Below the pieces are notes generated by a model, which searched no databases, was not told where the DNA came from, and saw only the letters and a program-made list of their open reading frames with translations. From assembly GCA_035633255.1 (NCBI GenBank), contig DASQFD010000080.1:13292-77291 (forward strand): a stretch of 64,000 nucleotides of DNA, read 5' to 3'. The DNA is from DASQFD01 sp035633255 (GTDB lineage: Bacteria; Actinomycetota; Actinomycetes; Actinomycetales; Dermatophilaceae). Position 1 is the first letter of the stretch; the number at the start of each line of letters is the position of its first letter. Positions 51,950-60,713 of this stretch are shown here, piece by piece. The position numbers and the translations under genes are program-made.

Positions 51950-53623
51950 ATGAGCGACCCCACGAGCACATCCACCTTGCCCCAGCCCGACGAGTCGGAC
52001 GGCGGCCCCCGCACCACGACGACCCACGCCTCCGCCTCCGCGTCCGCCGAGGGGGCCCAGGTCGCCCAGGAGGCCCAGGTCGAGGAGGTGGCCGCGGTCG
52101 AGGAGGAGGCCGCGGTCGAGGAGGTGCCGGGCAGCTTCGCCGACTACCCCGTCCACCCGGACCTGGTCGCGGCCCTGGCCGACCACGGCATCACCGAGCC
52201 GTTCCCCATCCAGGCGATGACCCTGCCGGTCGCGCTCTCCGGGCACGACATCATCGGCCAGGCCAAGACGGGCACCGGCAAGACGCTCGGCTTCGGCATC
52301 CCCCTGCTGCAGAAGGTGGTCGCCCCGGGCGACGCCGGCTTCGCCGACCTGCCGGCGGCCGGCCGGCCCCAGGCCCTCGCCGTGGCGCCGACCCGGGAGC
52401 TCGCGGGGCAGGTCGCCGGCGACCTGGAGAAGGCCGGGGCCCGCCGCGGCATCCGCGTCCTCACCGTGTACGGCGGGCGGGCCTACGAGCCGCAGGTGGA
52501 GGCCCTCCGCCGCGGCGTCGAGGTCGTCGTGGGAACGCCCGGCCGGCTTCTCGACCTCGCGAAGCAGGGCCACCTCGACCTCTCCCGCGTCCGCACGGTG
52601 GTGCTCGACGAGGCCGACGAGATGCTGGACCTGGGCTTCCTCCCCGACGTCGAGAGGATCCTCGCCCTGACGCCGGCAAGCCGCCAGACCATGCTCTTCT
52701 CGGCGACGATGCCGGGCGCGGTCGTGGCACTGGCGCGCCGCTACATGGGCCAGCCGACCCACATCCGGGCCATGAGCGAGGCCGAGGGCGACACCTCGCA
52801 GACCGTCAGGGCCACCACCCAACACGTCTACCGCGCCCACGCGATGGACAAGACCGAGATGCTGGCCCGCATCCTGCAGTCCGAGGGTCGTGGCCTCACC
52901 ATCATCTTCAGCCGCACCAAGCGCACCGCCGCCAAGGTCGCCGACGACCTCAGCGAGCGCGGGTTCGCGGCGGCCGCGATCCACGGCGACCTCGGTCAGG
53001 GTGCCCGGGAGCAGGCGCTGCGCGCCTTCCGCAACGGCAAGGTGGACGTCCTCGTCGCGACCGACGTGGCCGCCCGCGGTATCGACGTGGAGAACGTCAC
53101 CCACGTCATCAACTACCAGTGCCCCGAGGACGAGAAGACCTTCCTGCACCGCGTCGGCCGCACCGGCCGCGCCGGCAACACCGGGGTCGCCGTGACCTTC
53201 GTCGACTGGGACGACCTGCCGCGGTGGGGCCTGATCAACAAGGCCCTCGACCTGGGCATCCCCGAGCCGGAGGAGACCTACTCCTCCTCCGATCACCTCT
53301 CGGCCGAGCTGGGCATCCCCACCAGCGCCACCGGCCGGTTGCCCCGCTCGCAGCGCACCCGGGCCGGGCTCGGCGCCGAGGTGCTCGAGGACCTCGGGGA
53401 GACCGGCCGCTCCGGCGGCCGCCGCGGCGCGGGCAGCGGTGGCGGCGGCGGCCGGCCCTCCTCCGCACGCGGTGGGCAGCAGCGGGAGCGGCGCCGCGAG
53501 CACGGCGGCCCGCCCGAGCGCGCTCCCCGAGCCGAGGCGGCGCCCGCGGGTGAGCGGCCCCGTCGCTCGCGGTCCCGCAGGCGCACCCGGGGCGGCCAGG
53601 ACGGGGCCGGCTCGGCCGGGTGA
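51950..53623 (+). CDS. rhlE: DEAD-box RNA helicase (RhlE type)
   Basis: The 557-residue protein has an acidic Ala/Glu/Val-repeat start (residues 25-60), Q motif PFPIQAMTLP, motif I AKTGTGKT near 103, DEAD (VLDEADEML) near 220, SATMPG near 250 and HRVGRTGRAG near 395. A Gly/Arg/Ser-rich RNA-binding tail follows. It remodels rRNA or mRNA. I chose the ATG at 51950 with GAGAG upstream; GTG 51923 is a weaker alternative. Confidence 0.93.
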   Translation: MSDPTSTSTLPQPDESDGGPRTTTTHASASASAEGAQVAQEAQVEEVAAVEEEAAVEEVPGSFADYPVHPDLVAALADHGITEPFPIQAMTLPVALSGHDIIGQAKTGTGKTLGFGIPLLQKVVAPGDAGFADLPAAGRPQALAVAPTRELAGQVAGDLEKAGARRGIRVLTVYGGRAYEPQVEALRRGVEVVVGTPGRLLDLAKQGHLDLSRVRTVVLDEADEMLDLGFLPDVERILALTPASRQTMLFSATMPGAVVALARRYMGQPTHIRAMSEAEGDTSQTVRATTQHVYRAHAMDKTEMLARILQSEGRGLTIIFSRTKRTAAKVADDLSERGFAAAAIHGDLGQGAREQALRAFRNGKVDVLVATDVAARGIDVENVTHVINYQCPEDEKTFLHRVGRTGRAGNTGVAVTFVDWDDLPRWGLINKALDLGIPEPEETYSSSDHLSAELGIPTSATGRLPRSQRTRAGLGAEVLEDLGETGRSGGRRGAGSGGGGGRPSSARGGQQRERRREHGGPPERAPRAEAAPAGERPRRSRSRRRTRGGQDGAGSAG

Positions 53624-53698
53624 CCCCGGGCTGCGCCGGGTGCGGTATGCCGGGTGGTCACCACCGGCGTCCCGGCCGCCCGCTGCTCCCCCTCGCGG

Positions 53699-54745
53699 TC
53701 AGGCCGGGATGGTCGCGGTGTCGATGACGAAGCGGTAGCGCACGTCGCTGGCCACCACGCGGTCGCAGGCCGCGTCGACCTCGTCGGCGGCGATCGTCTC
53801 CACGGTGGCCCCGATCCCGTGCCGACCGCAGAAGTCGAGCATCTCCTGGGTCCCCGGCATGCCGCCGATGTTCGACCCGGCCAGCACCTTGTCCCCGTTG
53901 CAGAGCACCCCGAACCGCACCGGCTGCGGATGCTCGGGCAGCCCCACGTCGACGAAGGCGCCGAAGGGGCGGAGCAGGCCGAGGTAGCGGTCGACCGGCA
54001 GGTCGGCGCTGACGGTGCTGAGCACCAGGTCGAAGGAGCTCCGGAGGTCGCGGAAGACCGCGCCGTCGCCGGTCGCGCGGTAGTCCGAGGCGCCGAAGGC
54101 GAGCCCGTCGGACTCCTTGGACATCGTGTGGCTCAGCACGGTGACCTCGGCACCGAGGGCGACGGCGAGCTTCACGCCGACGTGGCCCAGACCCCCCATC
54201 CCGACGACGGCCACCTTCGCGCCGGGCCCGGCGCCCCACCGGCGCAGCGGAGTCCAGGTGGTGATGCCGGCGCACAGCAGCGGCACGGCGACGTCCAGCC
54301 CCAGCGGGTCCGGGATGCCGGCGACGAACCGCTCGGCCACGACGACCTCACGGCTGTACCCGCCCATGGTCGGCTCGCCGTCCGGGTAGGAGTCGTTGTA
54401 CGTCCACACGGTGCGGACCTCGCAGAAGTTCTCGTGGCCGTCCTTGCACATCGCGCACTCGCGGCACGAGTCGACCATGCAGCCGACGCCGACCCGGTCG
54501 CCGACCCGGCGGCGGGTGACGGCCGACCCGACCTCGGTCACGACGCCGGCGATCTCGTGGCCCGGCACCATGGGGAAGGACGCCGTGCCCCACTCCTCGC
54601 GGACCTGGTGGATGTCGCTGTGGCAGATGCCCGCGTAGTGGATCTCGACGCGAACGTCGTCGTCGCGCATGGCCCGGCGCTCGAGCGTGCTCGGGCGGAA
54701 GCGGCCGCCCGGGGTGTCCACCTGGAGAGCGGGGGTCTGGCTCAC
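53699..54745 (-). CDS. Zinc-dependent alcohol/aldehyde dehydrogenase (YahK/cinnamyl-alcohol type)
   Basis: In this 348-residue medium-chain dehydrogenase, catalytic zinc ligands are in GICHSD near residue 40 and PGHEIAG near 62. The structural zinc is CRECAMCKDGHENFC near 93-107, and the coenzyme loop is VVGMGGLGHVGVKLA near 180. Probable NADPH-dependent aldehyde reduction. GTG overlaps the parA stop (GTGA), an unusual pairing for a metabolic enzyme. Confidence 0.92.
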   Translation of the reverse strand: MSQTPALQVDTPGGRFRPSTLERRAMRDDDVRVEIHYAGICHSDIHQVREEWGTASFPMVPGHEIAGVVTEVGSAVTRRRVGDRVGVGCMVDSCRECAMCKDGHENFCEVRTVWTYNDSYPDGEPTMGGYSREVVVAERFVAGIPDPLGLDVAVPLLCAGITTWTPLRRWGAGPGAKVAVVGMGGLGHVGVKLAVALGAEVTVLSHTMSKESDGLAFGASDYRATGDGAVFRDLRSSFDLVLSTVSADLPVDRYLGLLRPFGAFVDVGLPEHPQPVRFGVLCNGDKVLAGSNIGGMPGTQEMLDFCGRHGIGATVETIAADEVDAACDRVVASDVRYRFVIDTATIPA

Positions 54746-55569
54746 GGCTGGTCTCCTACGGTCACGGGCTGGGCGGCCGGCTCGAGGCCGAGGCGGGCGA
54801 GCAGCTGCTCCGCCACCTCACGGTAGGCCCGCGCCCCCTTGGAGGAGCGCGCGGAGGCGAGGATCGACCGGCCGACGGCCGGGGCCTCCGCGAAGCGGAC
54901 GGTGCGGGGGATGGGCGGCGAGAGCACCGGCACGCCGTAGCGCCGACCGACGTCCGCGAGCACCTCACGGGCGTGGAGGCTGCGCCCGTCGTACAGGGTG
55001 GGGAGGATCCCGAGGACGGTCAGCCGGCGGTTGAGGAACTTCTTGACGTCGCGGACGGTGTCGAGCAGCTGCCCGACGCCGCGGTGGCCGAGCATCTCGC
55101 ACGGCATCGGCACGATGACGCCCCGCGCCAGGGTCAGGGCGTTGAGCGTGAGCACCCCGAGGCTGGGCGAGCAGTCGAGGAGCACGACGTCGTAGTCGCC
55201 GAGCACCGGCTCCAGCGCCTGCTGGAGCACGTACTCCCGCGCCGGGCGCCCGAGGAGCACCGCCTCGGCGCCTGCGAGCTCGATCGAGCTCGGCAGGAGG
55301 TCGACCCCCTCGTCGCAGGGGAGGACGACGTCGGAGACGGCCGCCTGGCCGAGGAGCACCTCGTGCACCGAGTGCTCGACCGTGTCCGGGTCCACCCCCA
55401 GGCTGAAGGTCAGGCACGCCTGCGGGTCGAGGTCGACGAGCAGGACCCGCTGGCCGAGCTCGGCGAAGGCCGCGCCGAGGGACGCGACCGATGTGGTCTT
55501 GGCGACGCCACCCTTCTGGTTGGCGACGGCGACGACGACGGCCTTGCGGGCGCGGGCGCGTGGCGGCAC
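54742..55569 (-). CDS. ParA/Soj-family ATPase
   Basis: The 275-residue deviant-Walker ATPase has VANQKGGVAKTTS near residue 17, LLVDLDPQACLT near 45 and LLDCSPSLGVLT near 130. No ParB is adjacent, so it matches the orphan ParA-like protein at Rv3213c rather than chromosome partitioning ParA. I chose GTG 55569 (AGGAG 5 bases upstream) over the TTG at 55626. It is co-translated with the dehydrogenase. Confidence 0.87.
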   Translation of the reverse strand: MPPRARARKAVVVAVANQKGGVAKTTSVASLGAAFAELGQRVLLVDLDPQACLTFSLGVDPDTVEHSVHEVLLGQAAVSDVVLPCDEGVDLLPSSIELAGAEAVLLGRPAREYVLQQALEPVLGDYDVVLLDCSPSLGVLTLNALTLARGVIVPMPCEMLGHRGVGQLLDTVRDVKKFLNRRLTVLGILPTLYDGRSLHAREVLADVGRRYGVPVLSPPIPRTVRFAEAPAVGRSILASARSSKGARAYREVAEQLLARLGLEPAAQPVTVGDQP

Positions 55570-55684
55570 GGGCGCTCCTGTCGGGGCGGAGGGACGTGGG
55601 ATCGCCCCCAGTGTCTCAGGCCGCAACGGCCTCGCGGTCGAGGCTGGCGGGGGCGCCGGGCGCCGGGCGCCGGGGCCCCGGTCC

Positions 55685-55811
55685 GTCAGCGGGCCCCGGT
55701 CCGTCAGCGGGCCCCGACCCGTCAGCGGGCCCCGACCCGTCAGCGGGCGCCCGACCCGTCAGCGGGCGCCGGGCCGTCAGCGGGCGCCGGGCCGTCAGCG
55801 GGCGCCGGCAC
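55685..55811. repeat. 18-bp minisatellite, seven units
   Basis: Seven units start with GTCAGCGGG at 55685, 55703, 55721, 55739, 55758, 55776 and 55794 (period 18, once 19). The last unit supplies the TGA stop (minus strand) of the RecB-like nuclease gene. The array fills most of the spacer to parA. Confidence 0.93.
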
Positions 55812-56670
55812 CTCCCGGCTCCTCCAGCGCGGCCCAGTCCGGCTGCTCCGGGCCCGCGGCCTGCCCCTCGGGGCAGGCGGCCCGGAAGTCGCACCACCGG
55901 CAGAGCGGCGTCACCACGGCGGGGAACGCGGTCGACGCCGGGCCGCGCTGCACCAGGTCGTCCTCGGCATCGCGCGCGTCCCGGGCGATCGAGCGCGCCT
56001 CCGCCAGCTTGCGCGTCAGCGACTCGGGCGTGTGGGTGTGCCCGGCGACGGCCCCGGTCGGGAGGTGGTGCAGCTCCACGCGCACGCAGCGCCGCCGCCA
56101 CATCCGCCACACCGCCGCCGCGTAGAGGGCCAGCGGCAGGGAGGTCCGGGCGTCCTCGTCCGTGGGCACGGCCCGGCTCGTCTTGTAGTCGACCACGACC
56201 AGCTCCCCGTCACGGTCGTCGAGCCGGTCCACTCGCCCGTTGACCGCCAGCCCGTCGACCGCGAAGGCGACCGAGCGCTCGACCCCCGTGGGCGCTCGGG
56301 TCGGGTCCACGCCGACCAGGTATGCCGTCACGTGCTGCTCCGTGACCCGCCGCCAGCGCGCCGACTGCTCGGCGTCGCGGAAGCCCACCCCGCTCCACGC
56401 CTCGCGCACCAGCCGGCCGCCGGCGGACGGCGTCCGGTCGGGGGCGTCGAGGTCCCACCAGCGGGCCAGCGCCGCGTGGGCCGCCAGGCCCAGCGTCGTG
56501 TGCGCCCGCTGCGCCCGGGCCGGCGGCGGGGGCCGATCGAGGTAGCGCATGCGGTAGCGGCGGGGGCAGTCGAGGAAGGCGAGCAGCCGGCTCGGGCTCG
56601 CGGCATACCCCCTCGGGGGCATCCCCGGGAGGGGGGCCTGGCGCGGCGCGGCACCCACGACCTCGGTCAC
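55795..56670 (-). CDS. RecB-family exonuclease (stand-alone, iron-sulfur type)
   Basis: The 291-residue PD-(D/E)XK nuclease has FLDCPRRYRMRYL near residue 33, GRVDRLDD near 145, VVVDYKTS near 158 and the cluster CRWCDFRAAC near 265, giving the four FeS cysteines. It lacks a helicase part. Roles in Cas4/AddB-like end processing are possible, but no CRISPR is nearby. A leaderless GTG with TAACGT 7 bases upstream. The gene lies between two unrelated-length minisatellites. Confidence 0.9.
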   Translation of the reverse strand: MTEVVGAAPRQAPLPGMPPRGYAASPSRLLAFLDCPRRYRMRYLDRPPPPARAQRAHTTLGLAAHAALARWWDLDAPDRTPSAGGRLVREAWSGVGFRDAEQSARWRRVTEQHVTAYLVGVDPTRAPTGVERSVAFAVDGLAVNGRVDRLDDRDGELVVVDYKTSRAVPTDEDARTSLPLALYAAAVWRMWRRRCVRVELHHLPTGAVAGHTHTPESLTRKLAEARSIARDARDAEDDLVQRGPASTAFPAVVTPLCRWCDFRAACPEGQAAGPEQPDWAALEEPGGAGAR

Positions 56671-56677
56671 GCCGGGG

Positions 56678-56683
56678 ACGTTA
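56678..56683 (-). promoter_or_regulatory. -10 box of the leaderless RecB-like gene
   Basis: TAACGT on the minus strand ends 7 bases before the GTG at 56670, directly beside the second minisatellite. Confidence 0.58.
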
Positions 56684-56688
56684 CCGCG

Positions 56689-56752
56689 CGGCGCCGACAG
56701 CGGACGGTGCCGACGGCGGGCGGCGCCGACAGCGGGCGGCGCCGACAGCGGG
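56689..56752. repeat. 16-bp minisatellite, four units
   Basis: Units at 56689, 56705, 56721 and 56737 have consensus CGGCGCCGACAGCGGG; two are identical and two differ at one or two positions. It fills the purU to RecB-like spacer. Confidence 0.93.
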
Positions 56753-56761
56753 CCGCAGGCG

Positions 56762-57658
<897 letters not shown>

Positions 57659-57747
57659 CGGGATCTCCTGCGGGTCTCAGGTGGCGCGGACGACGGTGAC
57701 GAGGGTGACGGACGCGGAGGGCGACGCCGGCCGGTCGGGCGCTGCGC

Positions 57748-58596
57748 TCACGCCGCGACCACCGGCACCCCGCTGGCGCGCGCGACGATCTCCTCCAGGA
57801 CCTCCGGCGTGGTGGTGTGCTCGCCGAGGCGGTTGACCTTGCCGGTGCCGTGGTAGTCGCTGCTGCCGGTGACGAGCAGCCCGAGGTCGCGCGCCAGTCC
57901 CAGACCGTGCGCGACGGCGACGCCGTCGTGGTCGCGGTGGTGCACCTCGATGCCGTCGAGCCCGGCCGCGGCCATCTCGGCGAGCAGCGCGTCGCTGGTC
58001 GTGCGCCCCCGGTAGGTGGCGAACGGGTGGGCGACGACGGCCACCCCGCCGGCGGCCCGGACGAGCTGGACGGCCCGCACCGGGTCGGGCGCGTAGTGGG
58101 AGACGTAGTAGCGGCTGCGCGCGGAGAGGTAGGTCGCGAACGCCGCGTCCCGGTCCGGCACCACGCCGGCCGCGACGAGCGCGTCGGCGATGTGGGGGCG
58201 CCCGGGGGTGGCGCCCGGAGCCAGCTGGGCGCGCACGGAGGCCACCGTGACCGGTATGCCGTCGGCGGCCATCCGCTCGACCATCCGGTCCAGCCGGGTC
58301 ACCCGGCTGGCACGGGCCCGCTCGAGCTCACCGGCCAGCTCGGCGTGGGCGGGGTCCGGCAGGTAGCCGAGCACGTGGACGCTGGCCCCGGCCCGCTGTG
58401 CGGAGACCTCGACCCCCCTGACCAGGCCGATACCCACCCGCTCGGCCGCCGTCGCCGACTCGTGCCATCCACCCGTGGTGTCGTGGTCGGTGAGCCCGAC
58501 GGTGGTCAGGCCGGCGGCCGCGGCGAGCTCGACCACGGCGCTCGGGGAGTCGGTGCCGTCGCTCGCCGTCGAGTGGACGTGGAGGTCGGCCGGCAC
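57748..58596 (-). CDS. PHP-domain phosphoesterase
   Basis: The 282-residue protein has PHP metal motifs DLHVHSTASDGT at residues 4-15, TDHDTTGG near 36, and the late HPF near 195 and GSSDYHG near 247. It resembles 3',5'-nucleoside bisphosphate phosphatases (RNase AM/YciV) more than polymerase PHP domains. A leaderless GTG with TACGCT 6 bases upstream. Confidence 0.88.
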   Translation of the reverse strand: MPADLHVHSTASDGTDSPSAVVELAAAAGLTTVGLTDHDTTGGWHESATAAERVGIGLVRGVEVSAQRAGASVHVLGYLPDPAHAELAGELERARASRVTRLDRMVERMAADGIPVTVASVRAQLAPGATPGRPHIADALVAAGVVPDRDAAFATYLSARSRYYVSHYAPDPVRAVQLVRAAGGVAVVAHPFATYRGRTTSDALLAEMAAAGLDGIEVHHRDHDGVAVAHGLGLARDLGLLVTGSSDYHGTGKVNRLGEHTTTPEVLEEIVARASGVPVVAA

Positions 58597-58602
58597 CGGT
58601 CC

Positions 58603-58608
58603 AGCGTA
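58603..58608 (-). promoter_or_regulatory. -10 box of the leaderless PHP gene
   Basis: TACGCT on the minus strand ends 6 bases before the GTG at 58596. Confidence 0.52.
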
Positions 58609-58671
58609 GTGGCGCGCGGTCGCGGCGCCGGTGCCCGCACGGGCCGGGCACCCGGCATACCGGGCGGTGGG

Positions 58672-59220
58672 CTAGGCCGGCGCGCCGTCCGTCCCCTGCG
58701 GCCCGGGCCAGTTCCGGTCCGGCTGGGGCACGGGCCGGCCCGGCTGCTCGCCGCCGCGGGCCTGGAGGTAGCTGTCCTTGGGGACCATCACCTTGCGGCG
58801 GAAGATGCAGACCACCTTGCCGTCCTGGTTGTAGCCGATGGTCTGGACGTGGACGACGCCGCGGTCGTCCTTGCTGGTGCTCTCCCACTTGTCGAGCACC
58901 GTCGTCTCGCCGTAGAGGGTGTCGCCGTGGAAGGTCGGCGCCACGTGCCGCAGGCTCTCGATCTCCAGGTTGGCGATGGCCTTGCCGGAGATGTCCGGGA
59001 CGGACATGCCGAGCAGGATAGAGTAGACGTAGTTGCCGACGACGACGTTCTTCCCGAACTGCGTGGTCTCCTCGGCGTAGTGGCTGTCCAGGTGCAGCGG
59101 GTGGTGGTTCATCGTCAGCAGGCAGAACAGGTGGTCGTCGTACTCCGTCACCGTCTTGCCGGGCCAGTGCTTGTAGGTCGCGCCGACCTCGAACTCCTCG
59201 TAGCTGCGGCCGAACTGCAT
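58672..59220 (-). CDS. MaoC-family hot-dog dehydratase
   Basis: The 182-residue single hot-dog protein shows the hydratase-like core with YDDHLFCLLTMNHHPLHLDSHYAE near residues 27-50 and FGKNVVVGNYVYSI near 55. The D/H catalytic pair is plausible in MNHHPLHLD. It probably hydrates an enoyl-CoA (mesaconyl-CoA-hydratase-like members have this start). GAGGAGG lies 6 bases before the ATG at 59220. A disordered Pro/Gly-rich tail ends it. Confidence 0.88.
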   Translation of the reverse strand: MQFGRSYEEFEVGATYKHWPGKTVTEYDDHLFCLLTMNHHPLHLDSHYAEETTQFGKNVVVGNYVYSILLGMSVPDISGKAIANLEIESLRHVAPTFHGDTLYGETTVLDKWESTSKDDRGVVHVQTIGYNQDGKVVCIFRRKVMVPKDSYLQARGGEQPGRPVPQPDRNWPGPQGTDGAPA

Positions 59221-59396
59221 GGGCCCTCCTCGTCGCTGGGTCGGTGGCGTGGGATCGTCGCCATCCTCCCGTGCCCGGCTCGCGCGACGGCAGCCGCATG
59301 CCGTGTGCGTCCCCTCACAGGGTCGCGTCACCACCCGCCCGGGCGGCCACCCGCGTCACCACCCGCTGGGGCCGCCACCCCCGGCGCTCACCCCGG

Positions 59397-59476
59397 CGCT
59401 GGGGTCCATCCGGCGGCTGACGCAGAAGCTTGCACCGGACGCGCACATATCCGCGTCTGCGGCAAGGATCCGCGAC
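59397..59476. repeat. Left imperfect inverted repeat flanking the DUF559 gene
   Basis: Positions 59417-59476 match the reverse complement of 60581-60640 at 47 of 60 positions without gaps. The match continues outward to a shared CGCTGGGGTC at 59397 with one gap. Internal GACGCG...CGCGTC could form a hairpin. It occupies the 306-bp gap between the MaoC and DUF559 genes. Confidence 0.8.
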
Positions 59477-59526
59477 CGGCGCGGGTGCGGTACAAGGTGA
59501 GCCAGGCGCCCAGCCACGAGACGCGG

Positions 59527-60459
59527 TCAGCGAGCCGCACGCCGACGCAGTGCCCGGGCCCTGGCCACCCGGATCCGACGCGCCAACCCGGCCGGGTCGG
59601 CGAGGTCGGCCCACACGACGCGCACGACCTCGTAGCCCGCGTCGACGATCCGCGACTCGCGCTGCTTCTCGGCCGCCAACGCCGCCTTGCCGTCGGCTCC
59701 CTCGTACTTGACCATCCCGTCGAACTCCACGACCACGACGTCGTCGACGAGGAAGTCGACCCGGCCGAGGAACGCCGACCCGGCCACGACCGCGAACTGC
59801 GTCCTCACCCGGAAGCCGAGGTCGGTGAGGAGGAGCCGCGTCCGCGACTCCCCCACCGACTCGGTGCGCGGGTCGATCGCGGCGATGGCCGTCCGCGCCG
59901 CCCGACGGTGCGGCTCCGCGAGCAGCTCGACCGCCGTGGTGAGCTCGTCGACGCCACACCGGCCCTCGTGGACGGCACGGTCCATGGCGCACACGCCCGC
60001 CACCACGCCGGAGGCCGCGGCGGTCTGGACCAGCGCCGTGGGGACCACCACGGCGCGGGTCCCTTCCACCAGCTCCACGCCCGACGCCGCCGGGGGGTGT
60101 GTTCGCAGCCCGGTCCGCACCCGAACGCGTGAGACGAGGGTGTCGACGTCCACCGTGCCGGTGTCGACGCCGTACAACGGCAGGCGGTGGATGGCGAGCG
60201 CGGCGTGGTGGCTCGCCGCGTCACCGCAGGACCGTGACCGCATCACGGCCTTGACGTGGAGGCGGTACCGCTCGTCAGGGCCTGCGGCAGTGAGGGCCTC
60301 CGCCAGCACGAACGCGCCCCGCCGGACCCGGACCACCTCACCGCGGGAGACCAGGCGGTGGAGCAGGACGGCGTCCGCCCCGCACCGCCGCGCGTCCGCC
60401 GCAGCGAAGACACCCCCCTGTCCTCGGGCGAGATCTCGCAGTCGTGGTTCCACGTCCAT
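59527..60459 (-). CDS. DUF559 (VSR-like) endonuclease-domain protein with AbiEi-type N-terminus
   Basis: The 310-residue protein has an N-terminal winged-helix-like part (LRDLARGQGGVFAAADARRCG), a middle region found in AbiEi-like proteins, and a C-terminal DUF559 nuclease fold. Candidate catalytic residues lie in ESVGESRTRLLL near 215, GRVDFLVDDVVVVEFDG near 245, and EKQRE near 275. No ribosome site or -10 is seen at the ATG, so the start is uncertain. Inverted repeats enclose the gene. Such proteins are often multicopy in actinobacteria; the role is unknown. Confidence 0.8.
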   Translation of the reverse strand: MDVEPRLRDLARGQGGVFAAADARRCGADAVLLHRLVSRGEVVRVRRGAFVLAEALTAAGPDERYRLHVKAVMRSRSCGDAASHHAALAIHRLPLYGVDTGTVDVDTLVSRVRVRTGLRTHPPAASGVELVEGTRAVVVPTALVQTAAASGVVAGVCAMDRAVHEGRCGVDELTTAVELLAEPHRRAARTAIAAIDPRTESVGESRTRLLLTDLGFRVRTQFAVVAGSAFLGRVDFLVDDVVVVEFDGMVKYEGADGKAALAAEKQRESRIVDAGYEVVRVVWADLADPAGLARRIRVARARALRRRAAR

Positions 60460-60580
60460 GACGGTGGGGCACCGACGTCCCGCCAGCACCGCAGGCGAGC
60501 GGCGCTGTGGACGGTGCAGGCGCCGAGCCGCACCTGTGGACGGCGCCCACCGGCGTCCGGACCTGCCCCCGCGGCTGGCG

Positions 60581-60661
60581 GTCGCGGATCGTTGCGACGG
60601 ACGCGGTTGTGTCAGCGTCCGCTGCACGCATCCGCGTCCGCTGGGCCGATCGACCCCAGCG
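60581..60661. repeat. Right imperfect inverted repeat flanking the DUF559 gene
   Basis: This is the reverse-complement partner of 59397-59476. Its outer end (60639-60661) also forms a perfect CGCTGGG...CCCAGCG hairpin, and GGACGCGG/CCGCGTCC arms occur inside. Confidence 0.8.
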
Positions 60662-60701
60662 ACGCCGCGCGGGTCCCCGGCACCCACGCACCTCCGCGGC
60701 A

Positions 60702-60707
60702 TACGCT
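60702..60707 (+). promoter_or_regulatory. -10 box of leaderless glpK
   Basis: TACGCT ends 6 bases before the GTG at 60714 and overlaps a GGCATAC word. Confidence 0.52.
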
Positions 60708-60713
60708 TCGGGC

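Noticed and set aside
55685..55811. CRISPR array
   Set aside because: Units are contiguous 18-bp repeats without unique spacers and no cas genes are near. The RecB-like nuclease is not evidence of Cas4.
59527..60459. Restriction-modification system or AbiE toxin-antitoxin pair
   Set aside because: No methyltransferase, specificity subunit or AbiEii-type nucleotidyltransferase gene is adjacent. The gene stands alone between its inverted repeats.
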